From contig NZ_JAKWJO010000001.1 in assembly GCF_022760995.1 (NCBI RefSeq), positions 124,001-188,000 on the forward strand: a stretch of 64,000 nucleotides of DNA. Direction: 5' to 3'. This stretch comes from Dyella sedimenti. Lineage in GTDB: Bacteria; Pseudomonadota; Gammaproteobacteria; Xanthomonadales; Rhodanobacteraceae. Position 1 is the first letter of the stretch. The number at the start of each line of letters is the position of its first letter. A model generated the notes under the pieces. The model searched no databases. It was not told where the DNA came from and saw only the letters and a list, made by a program, of their open reading frames with translations. Positions 45,663-54,077 of this stretch are shown here, one piece after another. A program made the translations under genes and the position numbers.

Positions 45663-46130
45663 ATGACCAAGGCAGAAGACATTTCCTTTGGCTACCTGCT
45701 CAACGATGTGACCTTGCTGTTCCGCAAGCACTTCGACAGGCGCGCCGTGAAATTCGGGCTGACCCGCGCGCAGTGGCGGGCCACCAAGATGCTGTATTAC
45801 CGCGAAGGGCTTCGCCAGACCGTGCTGGCGGAATTGCTGGAGATGGAGCCCATCGCCGTCGGCCGTGTCATCGATCGCCTGCAGGCCGCGGGCTTTGTCG
45901 AGCGCCGGCCCGATCCCAAGGATCGCCGCGCCTGGCGCCTGTACGTCACCGACCAGGCGCGCGCGGTGATCGCCGACATGGAGGAGATCGCGCGTGGACT
46001 GCGCAAGGACGCCACGCGCGGCATTGCCGTGGACGAGCTGCAGCAGGCCCTGGAAGTGCTGACCCGCATGAAGGACAACCTGCAGGCGCTGGACGGCAAC
46101 GGACCGTCGGATGGCGAAAGCGACTCCTGA
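45663..46130 (+). CDS. MarR family transcriptional regulator
   Basis: A 155-residue winged-helix regulator. The DNA-binding part is LTRAQWRATKMLYYREGLRQTVLAELLEMEPIAVGRVIDRLQAAGFVERRPDPKDRRAWRLYVT, a clear MarR wing with D-x-K-DRR-x-W. The start at 45663 is taken because it begins the conserved first helix; a TTG at 45609 would add 18 residues. Downstream lie a repeat element and then RND efflux genes in the same direction, a common target of MarR proteins, but 570 bases separate them. The ligand is unknown. Confidence 0.9.
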   Translation: MTKAEDISFGYLLNDVTLLFRKHFDRRAVKFGLTRAQWRATKMLYYREGLRQTVLAELLEMEPIAVGRVIDRLQAAGFVERRPDPKDRRAWRLYVTDQARAVIADMEEIARGLRKDATRGIAVDELQQALEVLTRMKDNLQALDGNGPSDGESDS

Positions 46131-46133
46131 AGA

Positions 46134-46433
46134 CTTAGAGCCTATTCAAAATCTTGGTGTGCCCTCCTAACCCCCTCCCCTGCGACCGTAGGGAGTCCCT
46201 TGTCGGGGCACGCAGCCTGCCCCTGTGGGAGCGCACCCTGTGCGCGACGCCTTTCGCCTCGTGGCTGGTCGTCCCGGCGCAACCCGCAAAAGGAGGCAAG
46301 GGCCAGGATGACGGACATGGAGACCGAGGCAAAAGGCGGTCGCGCACAGGGTGCGCTCCCACAGAGTGGACCGATGAACGTTGGCGGGAAGGGGGTAGCT
46401 GGGATGACACCAGGATTTTGAACAGGCTCTTAG
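46134..46433. repeat. 300-bp element with about 46-base imperfect terminal inverted repeats
   Basis: The left end (46134-46180) and the right end (46388-46433) are inverted copies, with stretches such as GAGCCTATTCAAAATCTTGGTGT on the left against AGAGCCTGTTCAAAATCCTGGTGT from the right read inverted; the pairing continues with mismatches into the C-rich ACCCCCTCCC. A REP-type hairpin (46223-46364) sits inside. It begins 3 bases after the marR stop and ends 266 bases before the efflux gene start. Open frames within it have no coding features. Related ends are at 53182-53195 and 63003-63067. Confidence 0.75.
46223..46364. repeat. REP-type inverted repeat, copy 1 (nested in the 300-bp element)
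   Basis: CTGTGGGAGCGCACCCTGTG from 46223 and its inverse ending at 46364 pair over about 29 bases, then continue imperfectly (CGCCTTTCGCCTC against a near-identical inverted stretch). The loop is about 80 bases. It shares the GGAGCGCACCCTGTGCGCGA arm with the copies at 50937, 58598 and, with one paired change, 62215. Confidence 0.8.
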
Positions 46434-46474
46434 CCGCGGTGACACGCGGATGACGCATGCATGACAACGGCGGG

Positions 46475-46492
46475 CGTCCAGCCGGCTGGACG
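46475..46492. promoter_or_regulatory. Perfect 18-bp palindrome upstream of the RND efflux genes
   Basis: CGTCCAGCCGGCTGGACG is its own reverse complement. It has no loop or T-tract, so it is more like an operator than a terminator. The rest of 46434-46699 holds AT-richer stretches (for example AAGATAAAGCG near 46540) but no clear promoter. A regulator binding here is inferred only from symmetry. Confidence 0.4.
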
Positions 46493-46699
46493 TCTTCCGC
46501 ATGACCTGGCGGCTATGCGCAGGAAAATGCTTGCCGCAAGATAAAGCGTTTGCCAAGTGCTGTCGGTCGTGCGGGTTATCGATGCGGCCTGCCGCACAAT
46601 GCCCATGAGACGCACCGTTGGAGCGGTGCAGGCTGCACTCGCGGCGTAGCGATCGCGGCGGGTGAAATCGTGCCGCGCCGATGGATGGTCGGAGAAGTC

Positions 46700-47836
46700 A
46701 TGCAGCAGATGTCCCGCAAGAAATGGTGGCTGCTCGCGGCGGTCGTCATCGCGACCGTGGTAGCCGTACCGCTGTACCGTGGCAGGGAGCGCGCCTCGGC
46801 CAGGATACCGGCGACGCCGCCGGAGGTTCCGGTAAAGATCGCCAGCGCGCACCGTGGCGACCTCGATCTCACCCTCAAGGTGATCGGCCGCGCCGAGGCT
46901 TTCTCCACCGTCAACGTGCAGGCGCGCGTCAGCGGCCAGCTGCAGGAACTGCTGTTCACGCCGGGCGGCCAGGTAAAAGCCGGCGACACCATCATCCGCA
47001 TCGATCCCAGCCTGCTGCAGGCGCAGCTCGACCAGGCGCTGGGCAACCTTGCCAAGGACCAGGCGCAGCTGGACAACGCGCGGACCATGCTCAAGCGCTA
47101 CCAGCCGCTGCTGGGCAAGGGCTACGTATCGCAGTCGGACTACGACACCTACAAGGCCAACGAAGGCATCTACACGGCGATGGTGCAGGCCGACCGGGCC
47201 GCCGTCGAACTGGCGCGCACGCAGCTGGGCTATGCACGCATCCAGGCGCCATTCGATAGCCTTGCCGGCGCGCCGCTGGTATATCCAGGCGCCCAGCTGA
47301 CAGCGAACGATACCTCGGTGGTGGTGCTCAACCAGATCCGCCCCATCCGCATCACCTTCGCGATCCCGGAAACGGGACTGGCAGGCATCAAGTCGAGCAT
47401 GGCGCGCGGCAAGGTGCCGGTCACGGCGAGCATTCCCGGCGCCAGGTCGGCGCCGATGCAGGCTGAGCTGGAGTTCATCAACAACGCGGTGGACACCACC
47501 ACCGGCACCATCCAGCTCAAGGCGCGCTATCACAACGATGACGCGCAATTGACGCCGGGCCAGTTCGTCGAAGTGCTGCTGCCTACCACGCGCCTGAGCG
47601 ACGTGGTGACCGTGCCGGCGGTGGCATTGCAGAACTCGCCGCTGGGCAGCTTCGTGTTCGTCGCCAACGCCGACGGCACGGTGCAGCAGCGCATGGTCAC
47701 GGCCGGTCCCAGCAGTGGACCGCACGTGGTGATCGAGAAGGGACTCACCGGCAGCGAGCGCGTCGTCACCGACGGCCAGATGCTGCTGGTGGATGGCGCC
47801 CGCGTGCGCGTGGTCGCCGACGGCGACGGGGCCTAG
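46700..47836 (+). CDS. RND efflux periplasmic adaptor (membrane fusion protein)
   Basis: A 378-residue MdtA/AcrA-type adaptor. One N-terminal helix (WWLLAAVVIATVVAVPLY) anchors it. Barrel-sandwich halves are seen as VNVQARVSGQLQELLFTPGGQVKAGDTIIRIDP and LGYARIQAPFDSLAGAPLVYPGAQL, with a coiled hairpin between; the beta-barrel has QIRPIRITFAIPETGL, and the membrane-proximal domain ends TDGQMLLVDGARVRV. The start at 46700 has GGAGAA 3 bases upstream; in-frame starts at 46685 and 46709 are possible. It is 3 bases upstream of the RND pump gene. No TolC-like gene is adjacent, so the outer-membrane channel must be encoded elsewhere. Confidence 0.93.
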   Translation: MQQMSRKKWWLLAAVVIATVVAVPLYRGRERASARIPATPPEVPVKIASAHRGDLDLTLKVIGRAEAFSTVNVQARVSGQLQELLFTPGGQVKAGDTIIRIDPSLLQAQLDQALGNLAKDQAQLDNARTMLKRYQPLLGKGYVSQSDYDTYKANEGIYTAMVQADRAAVELARTQLGYARIQAPFDSLAGAPLVYPGAQLTANDTSVVVLNQIRPIRITFAIPETGLAGIKSSMARGKVPVTASIPGARSAPMQAELEFINNAVDTTTGTIQLKARYHNDDAQLTPGQFVEVLLPTTRLSDVVTVPAVALQNSPLGSFVFVANADGTVQQRMVTAGPSSGPHVVIEKGLTGSERVVTDGQMLLVDGARVRVVADGDGA

Positions 47837-47839
47837 CGC

Positions 47840-50800
47840 ATGAACCTGCCTGCCCTTTGCATCCAGCGGCCGGTGATGACCACGCTGCTGATGGTCGCGC
47901 TGCTGGTGTTCGGCATCGCGGCCTATCCCAAGCTGCCGGTGAACGAGCTGCCCAACGTCGATTTTCCCACCATCACGGTCAATGCCAGCCTGCCGGGCGC
48001 GGCACCGGAGACCATGGCGACCGCGGTGGCCACGCCGCTGGAAAACCAGCTGTCCACCATCGCCGGCATCCAGTCGATGACTTCGACCAGCGCGCTGGGC
48101 TCGACCTCGATCACGCTCACCTTCGAACTGGACCGCAGCATCGACGGCGCGGCGCAGGACGTGCAGGCGGCGATCTCCGCCGCGCAGCGCCAGCTGCCCA
48201 CCAACATGCCCACGCCGCCGACCTTCCGCAAGGTGAACCCGGCCGATGCGCCGATCCTGTTCCTGACCCTGCGCTCCAGGACGCAGCCGCTGTCGGTGGT
48301 GGACGATTACGCGGAAACCCAGCTGGCACAGCGCCTGTCGATGATCGATGGCGTGGCCCAGGTGAACGTCTACGGTTCGCAGAAATACGCCGTGCGCATC
48401 AGCGTCGATCCGCAGAAGCTGGCGGCCAGCGGCATCGGCATCGATACGGTGCAGGATGCCGTGGCCAAGGCCAACGTGAACCTCGCCACCGGTTCGCTCA
48501 ACGGCAGCCGCCAGCTGCTGCAGATCCGCTCGGACGGCCAGTTGCAGCGCGCCAACCTCTACAACGCCATCATCGTGGCCTATCGCAACGGCGCGCCGGT
48601 GCACCTGTCCGATCTCGGCCGCGCCGAGGACAGCGTGCAGAACGACCAGACCGCGAGCTGGTACAACGGCGAACGCGGGATCATCCTGGCCATCCAGCGC
48701 CAGCCCGGCTCCAACACGGTGGCCACCATTGACCGCATCCGCGAGGTGCTGCCCACCTTCGAGGCGACGCTGCCGCCCTCGATCAAGCTGGCGGTGCTGT
48801 ACGACCGCTCCGAGTCGATCCGCGCCTCGGTGGAGGACGTGCAATTCACCCTGCTGCTGGCCGGCGTGCTGGTGGTGCTGGTGATCTACCTGTTCCTGGG
48901 CAACGCCTCGGCCACGTTGATCCCCGGCCTGGCGCTGCCGGTCTCCATCGTGGGCACCTTCGGCGCGATGTTCGCGCTGGGCTACAGCCTGGACAACCTC
49001 TCGCTGCTGGCGCTGACCCTGGTGGTGGGCTTCGTGGTGGACGACGCCATCGTGATGCTGGAGAACATCGTGCGCCACGTGGAGCAGGGCATAGATCCCT
49101 ACGAGGCTTCGCTCAAGGGCGCCAGCGAGATCGGCTTCACCATCTTCTCCATGACGCTGTCGCTGGTGGCGGTATTCCTGCCAGTGATGTTCATGGGCGG
49201 CATCGTCGGGCGGCTGTTCCACGAGTTCGCGGTGACGCTGAGCGTGGCGATCCTGATTTCCGGCTTCGTCTCCATCACCCTGACGCCGATGCTGTGCAGC
49301 CGCTTCCTGCGCCATGTGGAACACGATAAGAAAGCGCGCGTCGTGCAATGGTTCGATGCCGGGTTCGAGCGCATACGCCATAGCTATGTGAACACGCTCA
49401 ATGCAGCGGTGAGCCATCCGCGCATCATCATGGCCGCTTTCCTGGGCAGCTTGCTGGCGACCGGCTTGCTGTTCGTGGTGGTGGACAAGGACTTCATTCC
49501 CGCCGGTGATTCGGGCCAGCTCAACGTCAACGTGGAAGGGCCGGACGATATCTCGGTGGCCGGCATGGCCGCGCGCCAGCAGGAGTTGGCGAAGATCGTG
49601 GCGGCCGATCCCAACATCGAGGCCTATATGTCCTCGGTGGGCGCGGGCGGCGCGCGCACCACCACCAACAACGGTTCGCTGCTGTTGCGGCTCAAGCCCG
49701 CCAGCGAACGCGAGCTCGATCCCAACGGCATCATCCAGGAGCTGCGCGGGAAGTTCGCACAGGTGCCGGGCATCCGCGCCTATATCCAGAATCCGCCGGC
49801 GATCCAGATCGGCGGGCGCCAGTCCAAGGCGCAGTACCAGTACACGCTGCAGTCGATCGATACCGCCGCGTTGTACGACTGGTCGGGCAAGGTCATCGAT
49901 GCCTTCGGCAAGCTGCCGGGCTTCCAGGATGTCACCAGCGACCTGGACCTCAACGGCCCGTCGGTGGTGGTCGACGTCGACCGCGACAAGCTCGCCACCC
50001 TGGGCCTGACCATGAACCAGGTGCAATCCGCGCTGGGTTCGGCCTTCGGCGCCAACCAGATCTCCACCATCTACGGCTCCACCTCGCAATACTGGGTGAT
50101 CCTGCAGGTGTACTACGCCTTGCAGAACGACCCGGACGTGCTCTCGCAGATCTACGTCACCTCCGACAGCGGTGCGCTGGTGCCGCTCAACGCGGTAGCG
50201 AACTTCGAGCGCAAGCCGCAGGCGCTCACGGTAAACCACCAGGGCCAGATCCCCGCGGTGACGGTGTCGTTCAACCTGGCGCCGGGCGTGAGCCTGAGCG
50301 ATGCGGTGGCGCGCATCGACGGCGCCATGAAGCAGCTGAACCTGCCGCCATCGATCACCGGCAGTGTGCAGGGTACGGCGCAGGCCTTCCAGGATTCGAT
50401 GCAGGGCATGGGCCTGCTGCTGGTGATGGCGCTGTTCGTGATCTACCTGGTGCTGGGCATCCTGTACGAGAGCTTCATCCACCCGCTGACCATTCTCTCG
50501 GGCCTGCCCTCGGCGGGCGTGGGCGCGCTGCTGACGCTGATGATCTTCCGCGCGCCGCTGGACCTGTTCTCCTTCGTCGGCATCGTGATGCTGATCGGCA
50601 TCGTGAAGAAGAACGCGATCATGATGATCGACTTCGCGCTGGAGAAGCAGCGCAACGAGGGCATGGCGCCGGCCCTGGCCATCGTCGAGGCCTGCCACGT
50701 GCGCTTCCGCCCGATCATGATGACCACCATGGCCGCGTTCGCCGGCACCCTGCCGATCGCACTGGGCCTGGGCGCGGGCGCGGAGACGCGACGTCCACTG

Positions 50801-50944
50801 GGCCTGGCGGTGGTCGGCGGCCTACTGGTATCGCAGGTGCTGACCCTGTACCTGACGCCGGTGATCTACCTCTACCTCAACCGCTTGAACGAGCGCTTCT
50901 CGCGCAGGCGGACTCCAGTCAAGGCCCAGCAACACCCCCTGTAG
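47840..50944 (+). CDS. RND efflux pump, inner-membrane transporter
   Basis: A 1034-residue RND permease of the MdtB/AcrB type with twelve membrane segments and two large periplasmic loops. The N-terminus NLPALCIQRPVMTTLLMVALLVFGIAAYPKLPVNELPNVDFPTI is typical; the proton-relay Asp pair is in GFVVDDAIVMLENIVRHVE (TM4), and the TM10-11 region has SGLPSAGVGALLTLMIF and GIVMLIGIVKKNAIMMIDFALE. Substrates cannot be told from sequence, though the group exports drugs and detergents. The stop codon lies inside a REP element (CCCCTGTAG), which supplies the last codons. Confidence 0.94.
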   Translation: MNLPALCIQRPVMTTLLMVALLVFGIAAYPKLPVNELPNVDFPTITVNASLPGAAPETMATAVATPLENQLSTIAGIQSMTSTSALGSTSITLTFELDRSIDGAAQDVQAAISAAQRQLPTNMPTPPTFRKVNPADAPILFLTLRSRTQPLSVVDDYAETQLAQRLSMIDGVAQVNVYGSQKYAVRISVDPQKLAASGIGIDTVQDAVAKANVNLATGSLNGSRQLLQIRSDGQLQRANLYNAIIVAYRNGAPVHLSDLGRAEDSVQNDQTASWYNGERGIILAIQRQPGSNTVATIDRIREVLPTFEATLPPSIKLAVLYDRSESIRASVEDVQFTLLLAGVLVVLVIYLFLGNASATLIPGLALPVSIVGTFGAMFALGYSLDNLSLLALTLVVGFVVDDAIVMLENIVRHVEQGIDPYEASLKGASEIGFTIFSMTLSLVAVFLPVMFMGGIVGRLFHEFAVTLSVAILISGFVSITLTPMLCSRFLRHVEHDKKARVVQWFDAGFERIRHSYVNTLNAAVSHPRIIMAAFLGSLLATGLLFVVVDKDFIPAGDSGQLNVNVEGPDDISVAGMAARQQELAKIVAADPNIEAYMSSVGAGGARTTTNNGSLLLRLKPASERELDPNGIIQELRGKFAQVPGIRAYIQNPPAIQIGGRQSKAQYQYTLQSIDTAALYDWSGKVIDAFGKLPGFQDVTSDLDLNGPSVVVDVDRDKLATLGLTMNQVQSALGSAFGANQISTIYGSTSQYWVILQVYYALQNDPDVLSQIYVTSDSGALVPLNAVANFERKPQALTVNHQGQIPAVTVSFNLAPGVSLSDAVARIDGAMKQLNLPPSITGSVQGTAQAFQDSMQGMGLLLVMALFVIYLVLGILYESFIHPLTILSGLPSAGVGALLTLMIFRAPLDLFSFVGIVMLIGIVKKNAIMMIDFALEKQRNEGMAPALAIVEACHVRFRPIMMTTMAAFAGTLPIALGLGAGAETRRPLGLAVVGGLLVSQVLTLYLTPVIYLYLNRLNERFSRRRTPVKAQQHPL

Positions 50945-51014
50945 GAGCGCACCCTGTGCGCGACCGCAAGGTGCGTCGTTAGGTTAGTCGCGCATAGGGT
51001 GCGCTCCTACAGGG
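50937..51014. repeat. REP-type inverted repeat, copy 2 (overlaps the RND stop codon)
   Basis: The left arm 50937-50964 and the right arm 50987-51014 pair over 28 bases with one mismatch (CCCTGTAGGAGCGCACCC outermost). The TAG stop of the RND pump at 50942-50944 is part of the left arm. It may also end transcription between this gene and the convergent M28 peptidase. Confidence 0.88.
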
Positions 51015-51057
51015 TGCAAGGGCAGCCGGTCGGCCGCCCTCTGCCATGGGAGACGAT

Positions 51058-52494
51058 TCAATCCTCAGCGCCGTCGCCCGCGAAGGCGCCCGGGGCCGAG
51101 CCGAAGTCGCCGTCGGCCTGGGCGGCCATGTACGAGAACGCTGCATAGACGGCCACGTTCTGCGCCAGTTCCCTGGGGTCGATCTTGTCCAGCGTGTCGT
51201 TGGCGGAGTGGTGGTAGTCGAAGTAGTCGGTGCCGTCCTGGGTCAGCGATAGCGCGGCCATGCCCTTGGCATGCATCTGCGACAGGTCCGAGCCGCCGCC
51301 GCCGGGCATCGTGGCGTCATAGGCCACGCCGATCGGTTCGACTACCTTGGCGATCTGCCCGATGGCGCCGCGCGCTTCCGGCTTCACGCTGGCGCTCATG
51401 CGCCAGATCTTGCGCGCGCCGAAGTCGGACTCGGTGCCCAACTGGAACCTGGCCACTTCGCTGGCATGCTTCTCGGCATAGGCGCGGCCGCCCCACAGGC
51501 CCATTTCCTCGTTGGCGAAGGCAATCACACGGATGGTGCGGTCGGGGCGCTGCGGCAGGTCATGGATAAGCTTGCCGGCGGCCATGGCGATGGCCACGCC
51601 GGCGCCGTCGTCGATGGCGCCCGTGCCCGGGTCCCACGAGTCGAGATGGCCGCCGACGGCCACTACCTGGTCCGGGTATTTCTTGCCGGTTATTTCGCCG
51701 ATCACGTTGGCGCCCTGGTAGGTGCCGGCGAAGCCGCAGTCGAGATCGAGCTTGACCGTCACTGGCTTGCCGTAGGCGAGCACGCGGGTGAGCTGATCGG
51801 CATCGGGGTTGGAAAGGGCGGCGGCGGGGATGGCATCCTTCGGATCCTTGAAGCCGGTGACGCCGGTATGCGGCGTGCGGCTGTTGGCGTCGGTGCCGGC
51901 CGAGCGCAGCAGGAAGGCCGCGGCGCCCATCTTCGCCGCGATCACCGGGCCACCCGTGCGGATGGCCGAGCCCATCCCATAGTCATGGCCGTCCTTGGTG
52001 CGCTGCATGCGCGCATCGACATACACGATCCGGCCCTTCACGCTGGCCGGGTCGGCCTTCTTGAGCGCATCGAGGCTGTCGAAGCGGACCACCTGCGCGG
52101 TGAGGCCGCCCTTGGGCGTGCCGGCCGAATAGCCCAGCGCGGTCAGGTCCAGCGGCTGCGCGAACGGCGCCACGATCTCGGCGTGCTCGCCGCGCCGCTG
52201 CCACAACGGATAGCTGACTTCCTCGGTATAGACCTTGTCGAAGCCCAGCGCCTTGAGCTTGGCGATGGCCCACTCGCGGCCGCGCGCGTCGGCCGGGCTG
52301 CCGGCCAGTCGCGGGCCCACTTCCGTGGTCAGCGACGACACGATCCGGTAGCCCGTGTCGTCGTTCATCGCCTTGTCGCGCAACTGTTCGGCCGTCTTTA
52401 CGGCCGCGGCGGGAATGGTGGTCGGGGTGGCGGCGCTGGCCGTGCCGATGGCGAGCATCAGGCTGGCGGTGAGCAGGGAAGGCGACAGGCGCAT
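51058..52494 (-). CDS. M28 family metallopeptidase, carboxypeptidase Q-like
   Basis: A 478-residue exported zinc peptidase: signal MRLSPSLLTASLMLAIGTASA, then a PA domain insert (about residues 120-250; VKGRIVYVDARMQRTKDG) and the M28 catalytic domain. Zinc and catalytic residues are in GGHLDSWDPGTGAIDDGAG (His, Asp), ANEEMGLWGG (Glu-Glu), TESDFG and DYHHSANDTLDKID (His). The whole resembles PGCP/carboxypeptidase Q, which cleaves dipeptides and C-terminal residues. The start at 52494 begins the signal; a longer frame upstream is not signal-like. Confidence 0.92.
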   Translation of the reverse strand: MRLSPSLLTASLMLAIGTASAATPTTIPAAAVKTAEQLRDKAMNDDTGYRIVSSLTTEVGPRLAGSPADARGREWAIAKLKALGFDKVYTEEVSYPLWQRRGEHAEIVAPFAQPLDLTALGYSAGTPKGGLTAQVVRFDSLDALKKADPASVKGRIVYVDARMQRTKDGHDYGMGSAIRTGGPVIAAKMGAAAFLLRSAGTDANSRTPHTGVTGFKDPKDAIPAAALSNPDADQLTRVLAYGKPVTVKLDLDCGFAGTYQGANVIGEITGKKYPDQVVAVGGHLDSWDPGTGAIDDGAGVAIAMAAGKLIHDLPQRPDRTIRVIAFANEEMGLWGGRAYAEKHASEVARFQLGTESDFGARKIWRMSASVKPEARGAIGQIAKVVEPIGVAYDATMPGGGGSDLSQMHAKGMAALSLTQDGTDYFDYHHSANDTLDKIDPRELAQNVAVYAAFSYMAAQADGDFGSAPGAFAGDGAED

Positions 52495-52627
52495 GGCGGA
52501 CTCCTTGGGCGGAAGCCCGGGATTATCGCGTACCGAAGGCCAGCCGCTTAGGCCGGAAGTCACGGGAGGGGATTGGGGGCGGGCGATGGAGGCGGCCTTT
52601 CCCCCATCCCTCCATCTCCCCGTCCCA

Positions 52628-53032
52628 TCACTTCTTCAGCAGGTCGCGGATCTCGGTCAGCAGCACCACGTCCGCCGGCGGCGGCGGCGGCGCGGCTTCC
52701 TGGCGGCGGGTGAGCTTGTTGATGGCCTTGACCACGATGAAGATCGCGAAGGCGATGATGAGGAACTGGATCAGGGTGTTGATGAAGGTGCCGTAGCCGA
52801 TGGCCACCTCGGCCACCTTGTGCGCCGGGTCGCTGTTGTCGGCGGGCTTGATTACCCACTTCATCTGCGAGAAGTCGATGCCGCCGGTGAGCAGGCCGAT
52901 GGGGGGCATGATGATCTGGTCCACCAGCGAAGTGACGATCTTGCCGAACGCGCCACCGATGACCACACCGACCGCCAGGTCGATGACGTTGCCGCGCATG
53001 GCGAATTCCTTGAACTCTTTGATGATGCTCAT
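52628..53032 (-). CDS. mscL: Large-conductance mechanosensitive channel
   Basis: A 134-residue Msc[34 protein letters not shown] is the family's N-terminal amphipathic helix and TM1; TM2 is [25 protein letters not shown]; the C-terminal bundle EIRDLLKK closes it. It is the emergency valve for hypo-osmotic shock. A Pro-rich stretch ([10 protein letters not shown]) lies between TM2 and the bundle. Single gene unit. Confidence 0.97.
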   Translation of the reverse strand: MSIIKEFKEFAMRGNVIDLAVGVVIGGAFGKIVTSLVDQIIMPPIGLLTGGIDFSQMKWVIKPADNSDPAHKVAEVAIGYGTFINTLIQFLIIAFAIFIVVKAINKLTRRQEAAPPPPPADVVLLTEIRDLLKK

Positions 53033-53181
53033 GCTTCACTCCCTGGGCTGGATGGCGATGGAACTCTAGCGCAGCGGATGCCTGCTGCGACAGGTGGTGA
53101 GGGCCGATGGCCGGCCCGCGCAGGCGGATGTCCGCCTTGCGTTCAGTGTCTTCAAGATCGCGTGTGGACCGGGGCGAGCCC

Positions 53182-53195
53182 GGACAGGCTCTTAG
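53182..53195. repeat. GACAGGCTCTTA motif overlapping the stop of the FAH-family gene
   Basis: GGACAGGCTCTTAG matches the right end of the 300-bp element (AACAGGCTCTTAG at 46421-46433). The stop codon of the leftward gene (TTA at 53192-53194 on this strand) is inside it. On the transcript, GAGCC and the following GGCTC could form a small hairpin. Confidence 0.45.
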
Positions 53196-53878
53196 ACGAC
53201 GCGGCCTTCCAGCGTGGCCACGCCGGCCAGTTCGGCATGGAAGCGGTCGCCCCGGTGGATCGCGGCGACGCCGGCCGGGGTGCCCGTGAAGATCAGGTCG
53301 CCGGCCTTCAGCTCGAACAGGCCGGACAGGATGGCGATGATCTCGGCCACGCCGTGCACCATGTCGCCCAGCCGGCCCTGCTGGCGTGGCTCGCCATTGA
53401 CGGAAAGGCTGAGCGCGGTATCGTCATCCAGCCTCACCTGGGATGCGGGGCGCAGGGCCGACACCGGCGCGGAATGGTCGAAGCCCTTGGCCACATCCCA
53501 GGGATGGCTCTTGGCCTTGGCCACGGCCTGCAGGTCGCGGCGGGTCAGGTCCAGCCCCACGCCGTAGCCCCACACCAGCGAGGCTGCCCGGTCGATCGGG
53601 ATATCGCGCCCGCCCGCGCCCAGCGCGACCACCATTTCCACCTCATGGTGCAGGTCATTGGTGGCCTGGGGATAGGGCACGTCGGCGCCATCGGTGACCA
53701 CAGCGTCGGCCGGCTTGCAGAAGAACAGCGGGGTGTCCTTGTCGACGGCGGCGCCCATCTCGCGGGCATGCTCGGCGTAGTTGCGCCCGATGCAGAAGAT
53801 GCGGCGGACCGGGAAGCGCTGGTCGCTGCCCATGATGGGCAGGCTGGGCTGGGGCGGTGGCGTAATGGCGTAGGACAT
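53192..53878 (-). CDS. Fumarylacetoacetate hydrolase family protein
   Basis: A 228-residue FAH-fold hydrolase or decarboxylase. The metal-binding motifs are FCIGRNYAEHAREMG, PLFFCKPADAVV, HHEVEMVVALG, GYGVGLDLTRRDLQ and AGDLIFTGTPAGV. It resembles fumarylpyruvate hydrolase and the short FahD1-like oxaloacetate decarboxylases (about 220 residues); sequence alone does not separate them. No aromatic-degradation genes lie nearby, which slightly favours the FahD1-like role. Its stop codon is inside a dispersed repeat motif. Confidence 0.9.
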   Translation of the reverse strand: MSYAITPPPQPSLPIMGSDQRFPVRRIFCIGRNYAEHAREMGAAVDKDTPLFFCKPADAVVTDGADVPYPQATNDLHHEVEMVVALGAGGRDIPIDRAASLVWGYGVGLDLTRRDLQAVAKAKSHPWDVAKGFDHSAPVSALRPASQVRLDDDTALSLSVNGEPRQQGRLGDMVHGVAEIIAILSGLFELKAGDLIFTGTPAGVAAIHRGDRFHAELAGVATLEGRVV

Positions 53879-53968
53879 AGGCCGCCAAGGTTAGCACTCC
53901 GTGACACTCAGTTGCCGCGTCAGCTTTTTTCGCCCCCGGCTTGCGAGTACAACCGGGCCGGCCAGCGG

Positions 53969-53984
53969 GGTGACAGCTGTCACC
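53969..53984. promoter_or_regulatory. Perfect 16-bp palindrome upstream of the MacAB-type exporter
   Basis: GGTGACAGCTGTCACC is its own reverse complement, 94 bases before the adaptor gene start and 91 bases before the divergent FAH gene start. The TGACA-N2-TGTCA layout is operator-like. No regulator gene is adjacent, and the factor is unknown. Confidence 0.45.
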
Positions 53985-54077
53985 GCCGATGGCTGATGGG
54001 GGCTTCTGGCGGGGGCGGGGCCGCTCACGCATCGTGGACACCAACGTGGAACCGGCGGGGGCCGGCAGGGAGCGCGT

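Noticed and set aside
46154-46556. Open frames of 99 and 129 codons inside the 300-bp repeat
   Set aside because: They are composed of the repeat arms and REP hairpin, have no ribosome-binding site and no coding character.
46430-50698. A 1422-codon open frame on the minus strand opposite the RND efflux genes
   Set aside because: It is the mirror of two well-recognised genes; its translation is His/Arg/Gln/Gly-rich with no family motif, as expected from a codon-position shadow in high-GC DNA.
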